A DNA stretch of 24,653 bases from Lachnospiraceae bacterium UBA7050 (GTDB lineage: Bacteria; Bacillota; Clostridia; Lachnospirales; Lachnospiraceae): contig DLAJ01000011.1 of assembly GCA_002493905.1 (NCBI GenBank), positions 62,849 through 87,501 on the forward strand, read 5' to 3'. Numbering within the stretch: the first letter of the stretch is position 1; every line of letters starts with the position of its first letter. Shown here piece after piece: positions 15,349 through 22,871 of this stretch. The notes beneath the pieces are model-generated. The model was not told the DNA's origin. It saw only the letters and a list, made by a program, of their open reading frames with translations, and searched no databases. A program made the translations under genes and the position numbers.

Positions 15349-15617
15349 TGGGGGAAGAAAAGGCCTCCCGGAAAAGCCGGAGCGGCAGACAGGGGTGCAG
15401 GCCGGCACAGAGGGCTAAGACAGACAGTGTGCGAGCGGAGACGGACAGCGTGAGGACGGAAACGGGCAGTGTGAGGGCGAAAACGGACAGCGTGAGGACG
15501 GAAACGGGCAGTGCGAGGGCAAAAACGGACAGCGTGAGGACGGAAACGGGCAGTGTGAGGGCGAAAACGGGCAGCGTGAGGACGGAAACAGACAGTGTGA
15601 GGGCGAATACGGTATGA
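15348..15617 (+). CDS. Small repeat-built protein between the ATPase and the methyltransferase-kinase gene
   Basis: An 89-aa ORF starting in TAATG, where it shares one base with the ATPase stop, and ending in ATGA, where its stop overlaps the next start. After a basic N-terminus (KASRKSRSGRQGCRPAQRAK) it consists of nine seven-residue units of the type TDSVRTE/TGSVRAK. There is no hydrophobic segment. The seven-residue period would suit a charged helix with one Val per turn pair. No family is recognised. It could be a real translated spacer that couples the two flanking genes, or an intergenic repeat expansion that happens to stay open. The exact overlaps on both sides favour translation, but function is unknown. 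Confidence 0.5.
   Translation: MGEEKASRKSRSGRQGCRPAQRAKTDSVRAETDSVRTETGSVRAKTDSVRTETGSARAKTDSVRTETGSVRAKTGSVRTETDSVRANTV
15420..15608 (+). repeat. Nine tandem 21-nt repeats
   Basis: Nine uninterrupted 21-nt units, two alternating types (beginning ACGGACAGCGTGAGGACG and ACGGGCAGTGTGAGGGCG), giving a 42-nt higher-order period. Units differ by a few substitutions and never shift frame. Most units contain GTGAGG, a Shine-Dalgarno-like core. The last one supplies GAGGG at 15599-15603, ten bases before the next start codon. Confidence 0.9.
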
Positions 15618-17959
15618 CAGAACAGATTGGAAATGTGATATTGGATTTAACGGATTATGGCGGTGAGGACCTCTACTGCGACGGAGAAGTGGAAGATACC
15701 CTGCTTGCGATCGTGCGTGACCACAAAAAAGAAGAATTTCCGCGTATCATCGAGGAGCAGAAAAACTGGCCCGTACTCTATCATCTTTCTCCGTTCCGGG
15801 AGAATATTGTGAGCTGGCTTCCGATGACGAAGCATACAAGGGTCTTGGAGATCGGTGCGGGCTGCGGCGCGATTACGGGGGCATTGGCTAAGCGTGCGGG
15901 GCATGTGACCTGCGTGGACCTTTCCAAAAAAAGAAGCATGATCAATGCGTACCGGCACAGGGAGTGCGGGAACGTGACGATCCGTGTCGGAAACTTTAAG
16001 GACATTGAACCGGGGCTGGATACGGATTATGATCTTGTGCTGCTGATCGGCGTGTTTGAGTACGGACAGGGTTATATGGATACGGAAACGCCCTATGAGG
16101 ACTTCCTGAATATCATCCGCAGGCACTGCGCGGCGGACGGCAGGATTGTAATTGCAATTGAGAATCAGTATGGGTTAAAATATTTTGCAGGCTGTAAAGA
16201 AGATCATGTCGGGGACTATTTTACCGGGCTTGAGGGCTATCCGGCGGGCGGCGGTGTGAGAACATTCGGCAGGGATGGATTGATCCGGCTTATGGAACGA
16301 TGCGGCGTGAAGGATTATCATTTTTATTATCCATATCCGGACTACAAATTTATGACGACTCTTTATTCGGACGACTATCTGCCGTGCGTTGGAGAATTAA
16401 CCAACAATATGCGCAACTTTGACAGGGAGCGCATGGCGTTGTTTGATGAAAAAAATGTGTTTGACGGCCTTATCCGTGAGGGCAGGTTTGCGGAGTTCTC
16501 AAATTCTTTTCTGATTGTGATCGGGGAAAAGCCGGAGCAGAGTTATGTCAAATACTCGAATGACCGCGCGCCGCAGTATGCCATCCGGACAGAGATCTGC
16601 GGTACGGGGGATGAACGGTATGTGGAGAAGCAGCCTGATATGCCCGAGGCAGCTGCGCATATTGAAAGCTTGTTAGGTAATTATGAGAAACTTTGCCAAA
16701 AATATGAGGGAAGCGGGCTGTCTGTCAATACCTGCAGGCCGGCGGAGCATGGCGTGCAGTTTGCTTATGTGGAGGGCGGCACGCTGGAGGAAGCGCTCGA
16801 TGAGTGCCTGTACCATAATGACGAGGAAGGGTTTCGCGGGCTGCTTTCCCGATATGAGGAGATTGCGGCGTATCGTGAACAGGAGCCGGTCAGCGACCAT
16901 GATCTGATCTTTGCGAATATTTTGATCGGGACGGGGAACGGAGCGGAGCAGGCAGAAGAGCAGAGCGGAAGCGGAGAGCCGATAGAACAGGCAGAAGAGC
17001 AGAGCGGAAGCGGAGAGCCGATAGAACAGGAAGAAGAGCAGAGCGGAAGCGGAGAGCCGATAGAACAGGAAGAAGAACAGAGCGGAAGCGGAGAACCGGC
17101 GGGACAGGAAGAGAAACAAAGCGCCGGAAGAAAGCTGCACGGATGGAAAGAAAAGCTGGCGGCACCGTGGACGCTGATTGATTATGAATGGACATTTCCG
17201 GAGGCGGAAAGCGGCGGTGAGCTCACAAAACGCGCGATGTTTATTTATGCGTCAGGACCAGAGATCAGACGACGTTGGCTGTTTGAGCATGGCATTGCGC
17301 AGCAGTACGGTATTACGCCGGAGAATCTTACACGCCTGCAGGGTGAGGAGACCGTGTTCCAGCAGCGCGTGACTGGCGGACGCCGTTCAATGGCGCAGTT
17401 GTACGGGCAGATGGGGAAGCCGGTTACGCCGGTCAGAGATTTGGTGCTTGCCGATCAGGCGCTTGAGCTGTTTCGCAGATTTCAGGTCTATGTGGACACG
17501 GGGAAGGGCTTTTCGGAGGAACAATCTTTCTTTGTGCCTCATGTCTATGAGGACAGAAGCCGCTTAAACGTAAGGGTTTCATTTGGGGGGGACGTGCAGG
17601 CGCTGCGCTTGGACCCTGCGCTTGTTCCCTGTATGCTGTATGGCACAAGAATCTGCGTCAATGGCAGATGCATTTATGAGCGTATGCCGGGAACCCGGGA
17701 GGCGTATATGGCGCCGGACTGCACGGTTTCGATGAATGGGATATCCGCGGCGGGCGGTGCAGAGGTGTTCATCACGGACGATCCGAATGTGACCGTTGTT
17801 TTTCAAGGTACGGAGCTGCCAAAAGAAAATGAACTGACGATGGAAGCAGGGATTGTTTTTTTGACGGAGGAGTCCGCCAAAAGTCTGTACCCTGAAATGC
17901 CGGTGCCGGAAGGCGCACAGGATGATACGAAAAAACGGAAGGCATTTTGGCGGCGTTAA
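15614..17959 (+). CDS. Methyltransferase-kinase-like fusion, possible WbdD-type chain terminator
   Basis: A 781-aa cytoplasmic protein. Residues about 1-300 hold a class I SAM methyltransferase with VLEIGAGCGAITG from residue 77, then VTCVDLS and a DLVLLIGVFEY strand. Residues about 320-560 read as an aminoglycoside-phosphotransferase/kinase-like fold: VEKQ with Lys339, Glu345 in EAAAHI, a hinge-like FAYVEGGTLEEAL, HDLIFAN with Asp430 and Asn435 in the catalytic-loop spacing D-x4-N, and IDYEW with Asp523 as metal ligand. Four 39-nt repeats are inserted between the last two motifs. The C-terminal 200 residues resemble a beta domain with VQALRLDPA. This order matches WbdD, which phosphorylates and methylates the end of E. 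coli O9a chains. The assignment is from motif reading, not alignment; the kinase part could be inactive. Confidence 0.7.
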   Translation: MTEQIGNVILDLTDYGGEDLYCDGEVEDTLLAIVRDHKKEEFPRIIEEQKNWPVLYHLSPFRENIVSWLPMTKHTRVLEIGAGCGAITGALAKRAGHVTCVDLSKKRSMINAYRHRECGNVTIRVGNFKDIEPGLDTDYDLVLLIGVFEYGQGYMDTETPYEDFLNIIRRHCAADGRIVIAIENQYGLKYFAGCKEDHVGDYFTGLEGYPAGGGVRTFGRDGLIRLMERCGVKDYHFYYPYPDYKFMTTLYSDDYLPCVGELTNNMRNFDRERMALFDEKNVFDGLIREGRFAEFSNSFLIVIGEKPEQSYVKYSNDRAPQYAIRTEICGTGDERYVEKQPDMPEAAAHIESLLGNYEKLCQKYEGSGLSVNTCRPAEHGVQFAYVEGGTLEEALDECLYHNDEEGFRGLLSRYEEIAAYREQEPVSDHDLIFANILIGTGNGAEQAEEQSGSGEPIEQAEEQSGSGEPIEQEEEQSGSGEPIEQEEEQSGSGEPAGQEEKQSAGRKLHGWKEKLAAPWTLIDYEWTFPEAESGGELTKRAMFIYASGPEIRRRWLFEHGIAQQYGITPENLTRLQGEETVFQQRVTGGRRSMAQLYGQMGKPVTPVRDLVLADQALELFRRFQVYVDTGKGFSEEQSFFVPHVYEDRSRLNVRVSFGGDVQALRLDPALVPCMLYGTRICVNGRCIYERMPGTREAYMAPDCTVSMNGISAAGGAEVFITDDPNVTVVFQGTELPKENELTMEAGIVFLTEESAKSLYPEMPVPEGAQDDTKKRKAFWRR
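16946..17125 (+). repeat. 39-nt in-frame tandem repeats in the kinase-like domain
   Basis: Four 39-nt units (16946-16984, 16985-17023, 17024-17062, 17063-17101) encode EQAEEQSGSGEPI with small changes, followed by a decayed fifth copy. They form an acidic, flexible insertion between the putative catalytic loop and the metal-binding IDYEW. Confidence 0.9.
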
Positions 17960-17964
17960 TCGTG

Positions 17965-17995
17965 CGGCAGAGGGGTTTATTAAGCTTTTCTGCCG
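17965..17995 (+). other. Intergenic hairpin before the first glycosyltransferase gene
   Basis: CGGCAGA (17965-17971) pairs with TCTGCCG (17989-17995). The stem can be lengthened by G-U pairs and one G-C pair, leaving a loop of nine bases. No T run follows, so it is unlikely to terminate fully; it might tune expression between the methyltransferase-kinase gene and the glycosyltransferase gene. Confidence 0.35.
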
Positions 17996-18031
17996 AACAG
18001 TCATAATAAATGGAGAAAAGAGAACATAGGA

Positions 18032-20164
18032 ATGTCGGGAAATGTGAAGCGTGCCATTCAGGACTTAAAGATCAGACAATGTAAAAATAAGCATGACAAA
18101 GAGGTAGAGAGACAGTCGGACCGCTATCCACAGTGGATTCTGACCGAGGAACCTAAAAAAGAGGGGGAGCTGTACTTTAATGAGCCTGTCGGCGATATGG
18201 CGGGAGCGGGCGGGAACGCTAACTCTCCTGTCAGGGAAAAATTGAAAACCGCTCTGATCGGCTTTCATGAAATCGGTGCAGGCGCGCATCCGTTTGAAGC
18301 GGTAATGCAGCAGATCATTGTCCTTTTTGACGGACAACACGGCAGTCTTTCTGCGCGTGCCCTGACCCGTGTTACGGCGCTGTTTGCTGTACATCCGGAC
18401 TGGGATATGGTCTATGGGGATGAAGATTTCTGCTATTTGAAGCAGCGTTTTGCTCCGTGGATGAAGCCGGATTTTTCGCCGGATACGCTGTTGTCGTTTC
18501 CGTATTTTGGCGGGTTTACGGCATTCCGGCGCACGTCCTTTGCGGATGTGGAATGGGCTGACGGTGAGGATGACCAGGCGAGAATTTATGATTTTTTCTT
18601 AAAATGCAGCGAGCGGGCCGTAAAGATCGTACATGTGCCGGAAGTGTTTTTTCACAGAAATGCGTCGAAAGAGCAGTATGCGGCGTACCGCGCGCTTGAC
18701 AGGGACGACCCGCGCATCTTAACTGCGGACGACTGTATGCCTTGGGAGCTTCCATGGGCAGATCAGGACCGCTATACATCCGTCCGTTTACAGGCAATGG
18801 AACGCCGCGGGTTTGCAGGAAAGCTTGTGAAGGATGCCTTCGGCATCCTGCAGCCTGTCTATGAGATTCAGAAAAATCAGACGGGGGAGATGCCGTTTGT
18901 GTCGGTCATCATCCCGTCAAAGGACAATGTGGATGTGCTGGAGCGCTGTATCCGGTCGGTGAGGGCGCATGAGGCGTACCCGCATTATGAGATTCTTGTG
19001 GTTGACAACGGGAGTGCGGGGGCAGTACGCACACGGCTTATGAATCTGGAGAGAGAGCTTTCGTTTTCCTACATTTACGAGCCGATGGATTTTAATTTTT
19101 CGCGGATGATCAATCTCGGCGTATCGAAAGCGGCAGGAGACTATTTTCTGCTGCTGAACGATGACTGCGAGGTTACGCAGGACGACTGGCTGTTAAAAAT
19201 GCTTGGACAGGCACAGCTGCCCCATGTCGGCGTGGTCGGGGCGAAGCTGCTCTATCCCGATTCCGACCTGATCCAGCATGCCGGCGTGACGAATTTGACG
19301 GCGGGACCCGCACATAAACTGCAGAAGGATTCGGACTCCCACAGCTATTATTACGGGCGGAACCGTTTTTGTTATGATTATATCGGCGTCACGGCAGCAT
19401 GTATGATGGTATCGCGCAGGGTGTTTGAGGAAGCCGGCGGTTTTGACGAGGGGCTGCGCGTCGCGTTCAATGATGTGGATTTCTGTTTTAAGCTCTATGA
19501 GCGCGGGCTGTATTCGGTTCTGAGAAACGACGTCGTGCTCTATCATCATGAATCGTTAAGCCGCGGCGATGATCTTTTAACCGAAGAAAAAACAAAGCGT
19601 CTGATGCAGGAGCGTGACGCGCTCTATGAGAGGCATCCGCAGCTTCTTGCACGTGATCCGTTTTACAATGTGAACCTGCTTGGCTGCGTGATCGACTATC
19701 TGATCAATTATCAGTATGAGTACGACAGGGGCGACTGCCGCACCGGAATTTTGGAGGAGCCGGTCGACGTGCAGCCGGAATGGTATAACGAGTGTCTGAT
19801 CGTGATGGTGGACCGCGCGGTCAAAAAGAATTTTATGGATGTGCTGACAAAGCGCACGGTCTATCAGATCGAGGGCTGGGCTTATGTGCTCGGACAGGAT
19901 AACTGCCGTTATACGGTGCATATTTTATTGAAAAAAGAGGACGGCTCATTTCTGGAACTTGAGACGCTCAGACGTTATCGTCCCGATGCGGTCAAAATCC
20001 TGCCGGAGCAGAAAAATATCGAGCTTTCGGGATTTGTGGCATGTTTAGAGCCCGGAACGCTTCCGGAAGGAGCCTATCCGGTCTATGTACTTTTCAGGGA
20101 TCAGTGTTCGAGACAGCGGCTCATCAGGGATACGGGTGAGGTGCTTACGGTGGAAAGAAAATAG
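18032..20164 (+). CDS. Multidomain family 2 glycosyltransferase
   Basis: A 710-aa cytoplasmic or membrane-associated enzyme likely to add sugars, plausibly rhamnose, to the growing glycan. Residues about 80-230 look like the second half of a GT-A fold (DMVYGDEDFCY, PYFGGFTAFRRTSF, VPEVFFHRNAS) without a clear nucleotide-binding N-terminal half. Residues about 285-550 form a complete GT2 domain: VSVIIPSKDN (290-299), LEILVVDNGS-like strand, LLLNDDCEV (Asp377, Asp378) and FNDVDFCFKLYERG. This second domain resembles rhamnosyltransferases of the WbbL type. A C-terminal beta region (about 610-710) starts with VYQIEGWAYVLG and is not recognised; it may bind glycan. No transmembrane helix is obvious. 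GGAG sits upstream, and a second glycosyltransferase gene follows after 95 bases. Confidence 0.9.
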   Translation: MSGNVKRAIQDLKIRQCKNKHDKEVERQSDRYPQWILTEEPKKEGELYFNEPVGDMAGAGGNANSPVREKLKTALIGFHEIGAGAHPFEAVMQQIIVLFDGQHGSLSARALTRVTALFAVHPDWDMVYGDEDFCYLKQRFAPWMKPDFSPDTLLSFPYFGGFTAFRRTSFADVEWADGEDDQARIYDFFLKCSERAVKIVHVPEVFFHRNASKEQYAAYRALDRDDPRILTADDCMPWELPWADQDRYTSVRLQAMERRGFAGKLVKDAFGILQPVYEIQKNQTGEMPFVSVIIPSKDNVDVLERCIRSVRAHEAYPHYEILVVDNGSAGAVRTRLMNLERELSFSYIYEPMDFNFSRMINLGVSKAAGDYFLLLNDDCEVTQDDWLLKMLGQAQLPHVGVVGAKLLYPDSDLIQHAGVTNLTAGPAHKLQKDSDSHSYYYGRNRFCYDYIGVTAACMMVSRRVFEEAGGFDEGLRVAFNDVDFCFKLYERGLYSVLRNDVVLYHHESLSRGDDLLTEEKTKRLMQERDALYERHPQLLARDPFYNVNLLGCVIDYLINYQYEYDRGDCRTGILEEPVDVQPEWYNECLIVMVDRAVKKNFMDVLTKRTVYQIEGWAYVLGQDNCRYTVHILLKKEDGSFLELETLRRYRPDAVKILPEQKNIELSGFVACLEPGTLPEGAYPVYVLFRDQCSRQRLIRDTGEVLTVERK

Positions 20165-20174
20165 GTTATTCCAC

Positions 20175-20199
20175 GAAGAACGCAGAGGACGCGTTCTTT
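20175..20199 (+). other. Intergenic hairpin between the two glycosyltransferase genes
   Basis: AAGAACGC (20176-20183) pairs perfectly with GCGTTCTT (20191-20198) around a seven-base loop, with one extra G-U pair at the base. The following sequence is not T-rich. It may be a weak attenuator or a processing site within the operon. Confidence 0.4.
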
Positions 20200-20259
20200 C
20201 GTAAGCGGAGCGGGTGGAAGCATTCGTGAACTTATAAAAAGTAATAATGGAGAAACAAT

Positions 20260-22296
20260 ATGGCTGACAAGCAACAGGAGGAGCTGCTTGCTTTTTATCA
20301 GGCGGCTTATGAAAAGGAAAAGAGCAAGAATGCACAGCTTGCGGGGCGGCTTGCGGATGCTGATAACCGTGCCGACGATTTGCAGCGTAAGCTTGATCAT
20401 ATCAAGAATAACCCGCTCTGGAAGGCGACGTTTCCGGTGCGCGGGCTCATTCATGTGCTCATCCGCACGAAGGACAGGGTGAAGCGTTACGGCAATCCGA
20501 AGGGGCTGATGCGCAAGCTGCGCAACAAGGCGCATGAGAAGAAAGCCATTGCGCGCTATGGAACGAAGAGCTTCCCTTCCAAAGACGAAGCGGCGCGGAT
20601 GAGAAGCACGGAATTTCCTAAAAATATCAAGTTTTCGATTCTGGTACCGCTGTGGAATACGCCGGAGAAGTTTTTGCGTGAAATGATCGAATCCGTCCAG
20701 TGGCAGGTATATGAGAACTGGGAGCTCTGCCTTGCGGACGGTTCGGACGAAAAGCATGCTTATGTCGGTGAGATGGTAAAGCAATATATGCAGTCGGATT
20801 CCCGTATCCGCTATCAGAAGCTTTCTGAAAATAAGGGAATCGCAGGAAATACGAACGAATGCTGTGCAATGGCGTCGGGGGACTATATCGGTCTGTTCGA
20901 TCATGACGATATTCTTCATCCCTGCGCGCTCTATGAGTATATGAAGGTCATCTGCGGGAAAAACGCGGACTATATTTACTGTGATGAAGCGACGTTCCAC
21001 AAGGGAAATATCAACCGCATGATCACACTGCATTTTAAGTCAGACTATGCAGTGGACACGCTGCGCGCGAACAATTATATCTGCCATTTCAGCGTTTTTT
21101 CGAGAACGCTGCTGGAGGGCGGGGAGCTGTTTCGTTCGCAGTTTGACGGCAGTCAGGATCATGATATGATCCTGCGCTTAACCGACAAGGCAAAATGTGT
21201 AGTGCATGTGCCGAAGCTTTTATACTACTGGCGTTCCCACAAGGCGAGCGTGGCGTCCGACATCAGCGCCAAGCCCTATGCGATCGAGGGGGCGAAGGGC
21301 GCGGTGGCGGCGCACTTAAAGGCGCATGGCTTTGAGGATTTTGAGATTGAATCCACACGCGCATTTGAGACGATTTTCCGCATCAAGTATGCGCTGACGG
21401 CACGGCCGCTTATCTCGATCATAATTCCCAATAAAGACCATGTATCGGATTTAAGCCGCTGTATCGAGTCGATCTTGGACAAGTCAACGTATGATAATTA
21501 CGAGATCATTGTCATTGAGAATAACAGCACGACGAAAGAGATTCGGGACTATTACGACGAGATCGGGAAACATCCGCGTATCCGCGTTGAGACATATGAG
21601 GGAGAGTTCAATTATTCCAGGATCAATAATTTTGGCGCGTCAAAGGCAGACGGCGAATATCTGCTTTTGTTAAACAACGATACGCGGGTCATCACGCTTG
21701 ACTGGATGGAGGAGCTTTTGATGTACGCGCAGCGCGATGATGTGGCGTGCGTGGGGGCAAAGCTTTACTATGAGGATTATACGATCCAGCATGCGGGCAT
21801 CGTGATCGGGCTTGGCGCGCACCGTACGGCGGGGCATACGCATTATAAGGTCAACAAAGAAAACTTAGGCTATATGGGAAAGCTCTGCTATGCGCAGGAC
21901 GTGAGCGCCGTGACAGGAGCGTGCCTCATGGTGAAAAAAGCATTGTTTGACAAGGCGGGCGGCTTGGACGAGCAGTTCGCGGTAGCGTTAAACGATGTGG
22001 ATTTCTGCCTGCGTATGCGCAGACTTGGATATTTGAACGTGTTTACGCCGTTTGCGGAACTGTTTCACTATGAATCCGTTTCGCGCGGGTCGGACGTTTC
22101 CAAAGGAACTTCTAAAAAAAGCGCGCCGGGTGTTTCGAAAGAAGCGGACGAGGCAGAGGCAGACGCTAAAAGAGCGGCGCGCTACAACGAGGAAGCCGCG
22201 CGGTTTAAGGAAAAATGGAAGGAGGAGCTCGCGGCGGGTGATCCCTACTTTAATCCAAATTTCTCTTTAGATAATTCGGATTATGTGTTATACTAA
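20260..22296 (+). CDS. Tandem-domain family 2 glycosyltransferase
   Basis: A 678-aa protein with two complete GT-A domains, suggesting that it adds two different linkages or alternates between them. The N-terminal 60 residues form a charged coiled coil (KSKNAQLAGRLADADNRADD). Domain one (about 125-330) has FSILVPLWNTP (from residue 126), ENKGIAGNTNECC and the DHDD motif at 214-217. Domain two (about 385-620) has ISIIIPNKDH, FNYSRINNFGASKADGEYLLLLNND with Asp474, and LNDVDFCLRMRRLGY. The C-terminal residues after about 605 are an Ala/Lys/Glu-rich helix that ends in PYFNPNFSLDNSDY, a tail typical of these enzymes. Homologs in rhamnan and O-antigen loci are rhamnosyltransferases; the donor sugar here is inferred from the rfb genes. 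GGAGAA precedes the ATG. Confidence 0.93.
   Translation: MADKQQEELLAFYQAAYEKEKSKNAQLAGRLADADNRADDLQRKLDHIKNNPLWKATFPVRGLIHVLIRTKDRVKRYGNPKGLMRKLRNKAHEKKAIARYGTKSFPSKDEAARMRSTEFPKNIKFSILVPLWNTPEKFLREMIESVQWQVYENWELCLADGSDEKHAYVGEMVKQYMQSDSRIRYQKLSENKGIAGNTNECCAMASGDYIGLFDHDDILHPCALYEYMKVICGKNADYIYCDEATFHKGNINRMITLHFKSDYAVDTLRANNYICHFSVFSRTLLEGGELFRSQFDGSQDHDMILRLTDKAKCVVHVPKLLYYWRSHKASVASDISAKPYAIEGAKGAVAAHLKAHGFEDFEIESTRAFETIFRIKYALTARPLISIIIPNKDHVSDLSRCIESILDKSTYDNYEIIVIENNSTTKEIRDYYDEIGKHPRIRVETYEGEFNYSRINNFGASKADGEYLLLLNNDTRVITLDWMEELLMYAQRDDVACVGAKLYYEDYTIQHAGIVIGLGAHRTAGHTHYKVNKENLGYMGKLCYAQDVSAVTGACLMVKKALFDKAGGLDEQFAVALNDVDFCLRMRRLGYLNVFTPFAELFHYESVSRGSDVSKGTSKKSAPGVSKEADEAEADAKRAARYNEEAARFKEKWKEELAAGDPYFNPNFSLDNSDYVLY
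22266..22294 (+). promoter_or_regulatory. Promoter inside the glycosyltransferase 3' end
   Basis: -35 TTTAGA (22266-22271), a 17-base spacer, and -10 TATACT (22289-22294; five of six consensus bases). The predicted transcript starts near 22301 and leads to the gene at 22378, which may therefore be expressed apart from the glycan operon. Confidence 0.5.
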
Positions 22297-22377
22297 GCAA
22301 TGCGGGAATGGCGTAATAGGGATAAAAGTGAGAAACGACAAGAGCTGATCAGATCGGTATTTGGAGGAGAAACAGCT

Positions 22378-22770
22378 ATGATCGATGGGCTTATAAAAGA
22401 AATGGAAGATCGGATTGACTGTGATGATTTTGAAGAAGTGCAGGAAAAATGCATGTTTCAAATCGAACAGGAAAATCTGGGGATCGCTGCTGTTGAGCCG
22501 CTCCTGCGTTTTATGGAGAGGCATCCGTTGAGCGATTTTGGTATGCCCGGTGCAATTGTTCATTATGTAGAACGATTTTATAAAAACGGGTATGAAGATC
22601 TGCTGACTGCTTCTGTTGCACGCAGGCCAACCCGGCATACGGCATGGATGATAAACCGGATTAAAAATGCGGGTGAGAGCGCGGAGAAGTATGAAAAAGT
22701 ATTACAGGATATTCTGGAAAGACAGGATGTGGAGCAGGAAATCAAAGATTTTGTAAAAGAAATTTTATGA
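22378..22770 (+). CDS. Small helical protein of unknown function (immunity-like)
   Basis: A 130-aa soluble, acidic and largely helical protein. GGAGGAG (22363-22369) lies eight bases before the ATG at 22378, so I chose that start over the longer frame from 22300, whose extra residues are basic and lack a ribosome site. A distinctive central region reads LLRFMERHPLSDFGMPGAIV, then VERFYKNGYEDLL, RRPTRHTAWMINRIKNAG. This pattern reminds me of small proteins annotated as hypothetical or immunity-like in polymorphic-toxin loci, but I cannot name the family and no toxin gene is nearby. It has its own candidate promoter and sits alone between the glycosyltransferase and phosphosugar mutase genes. 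Confidence 0.75.
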   Translation: MIDGLIKEMEDRIDCDDFEEVQEKCMFQIEQENLGIAAVEPLLRFMERHPLSDFGMPGAIVHYVERFYKNGYEDLLTASVARRPTRHTAWMINRIKNAGESAEKYEKVLQDILERQDVEQEIKDFVKEIL

Positions 22771-22871
22771 AAATAATTTCCAGTATTCTGATTCAGATAA
22801 GCAGCAGGGGAATCACTTTAATCAAAAATAGAGTTTTATAAAATGAAAAATAAAAACAGGAGGGATAAGGA

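Noticed and set aside
15420..15608. Possible CRISPR-like array
   Set aside because: The 21-nt units are directly adjacent, without unique spacers, so this is a minisatellite.
20101..21033. Minus-strand ORF of 310 codons opposite the second glycosyltransferase gene
   Set aside because: It covers coding sequence with strong GT2 motifs on the other strand and shows no recognisable protein features.
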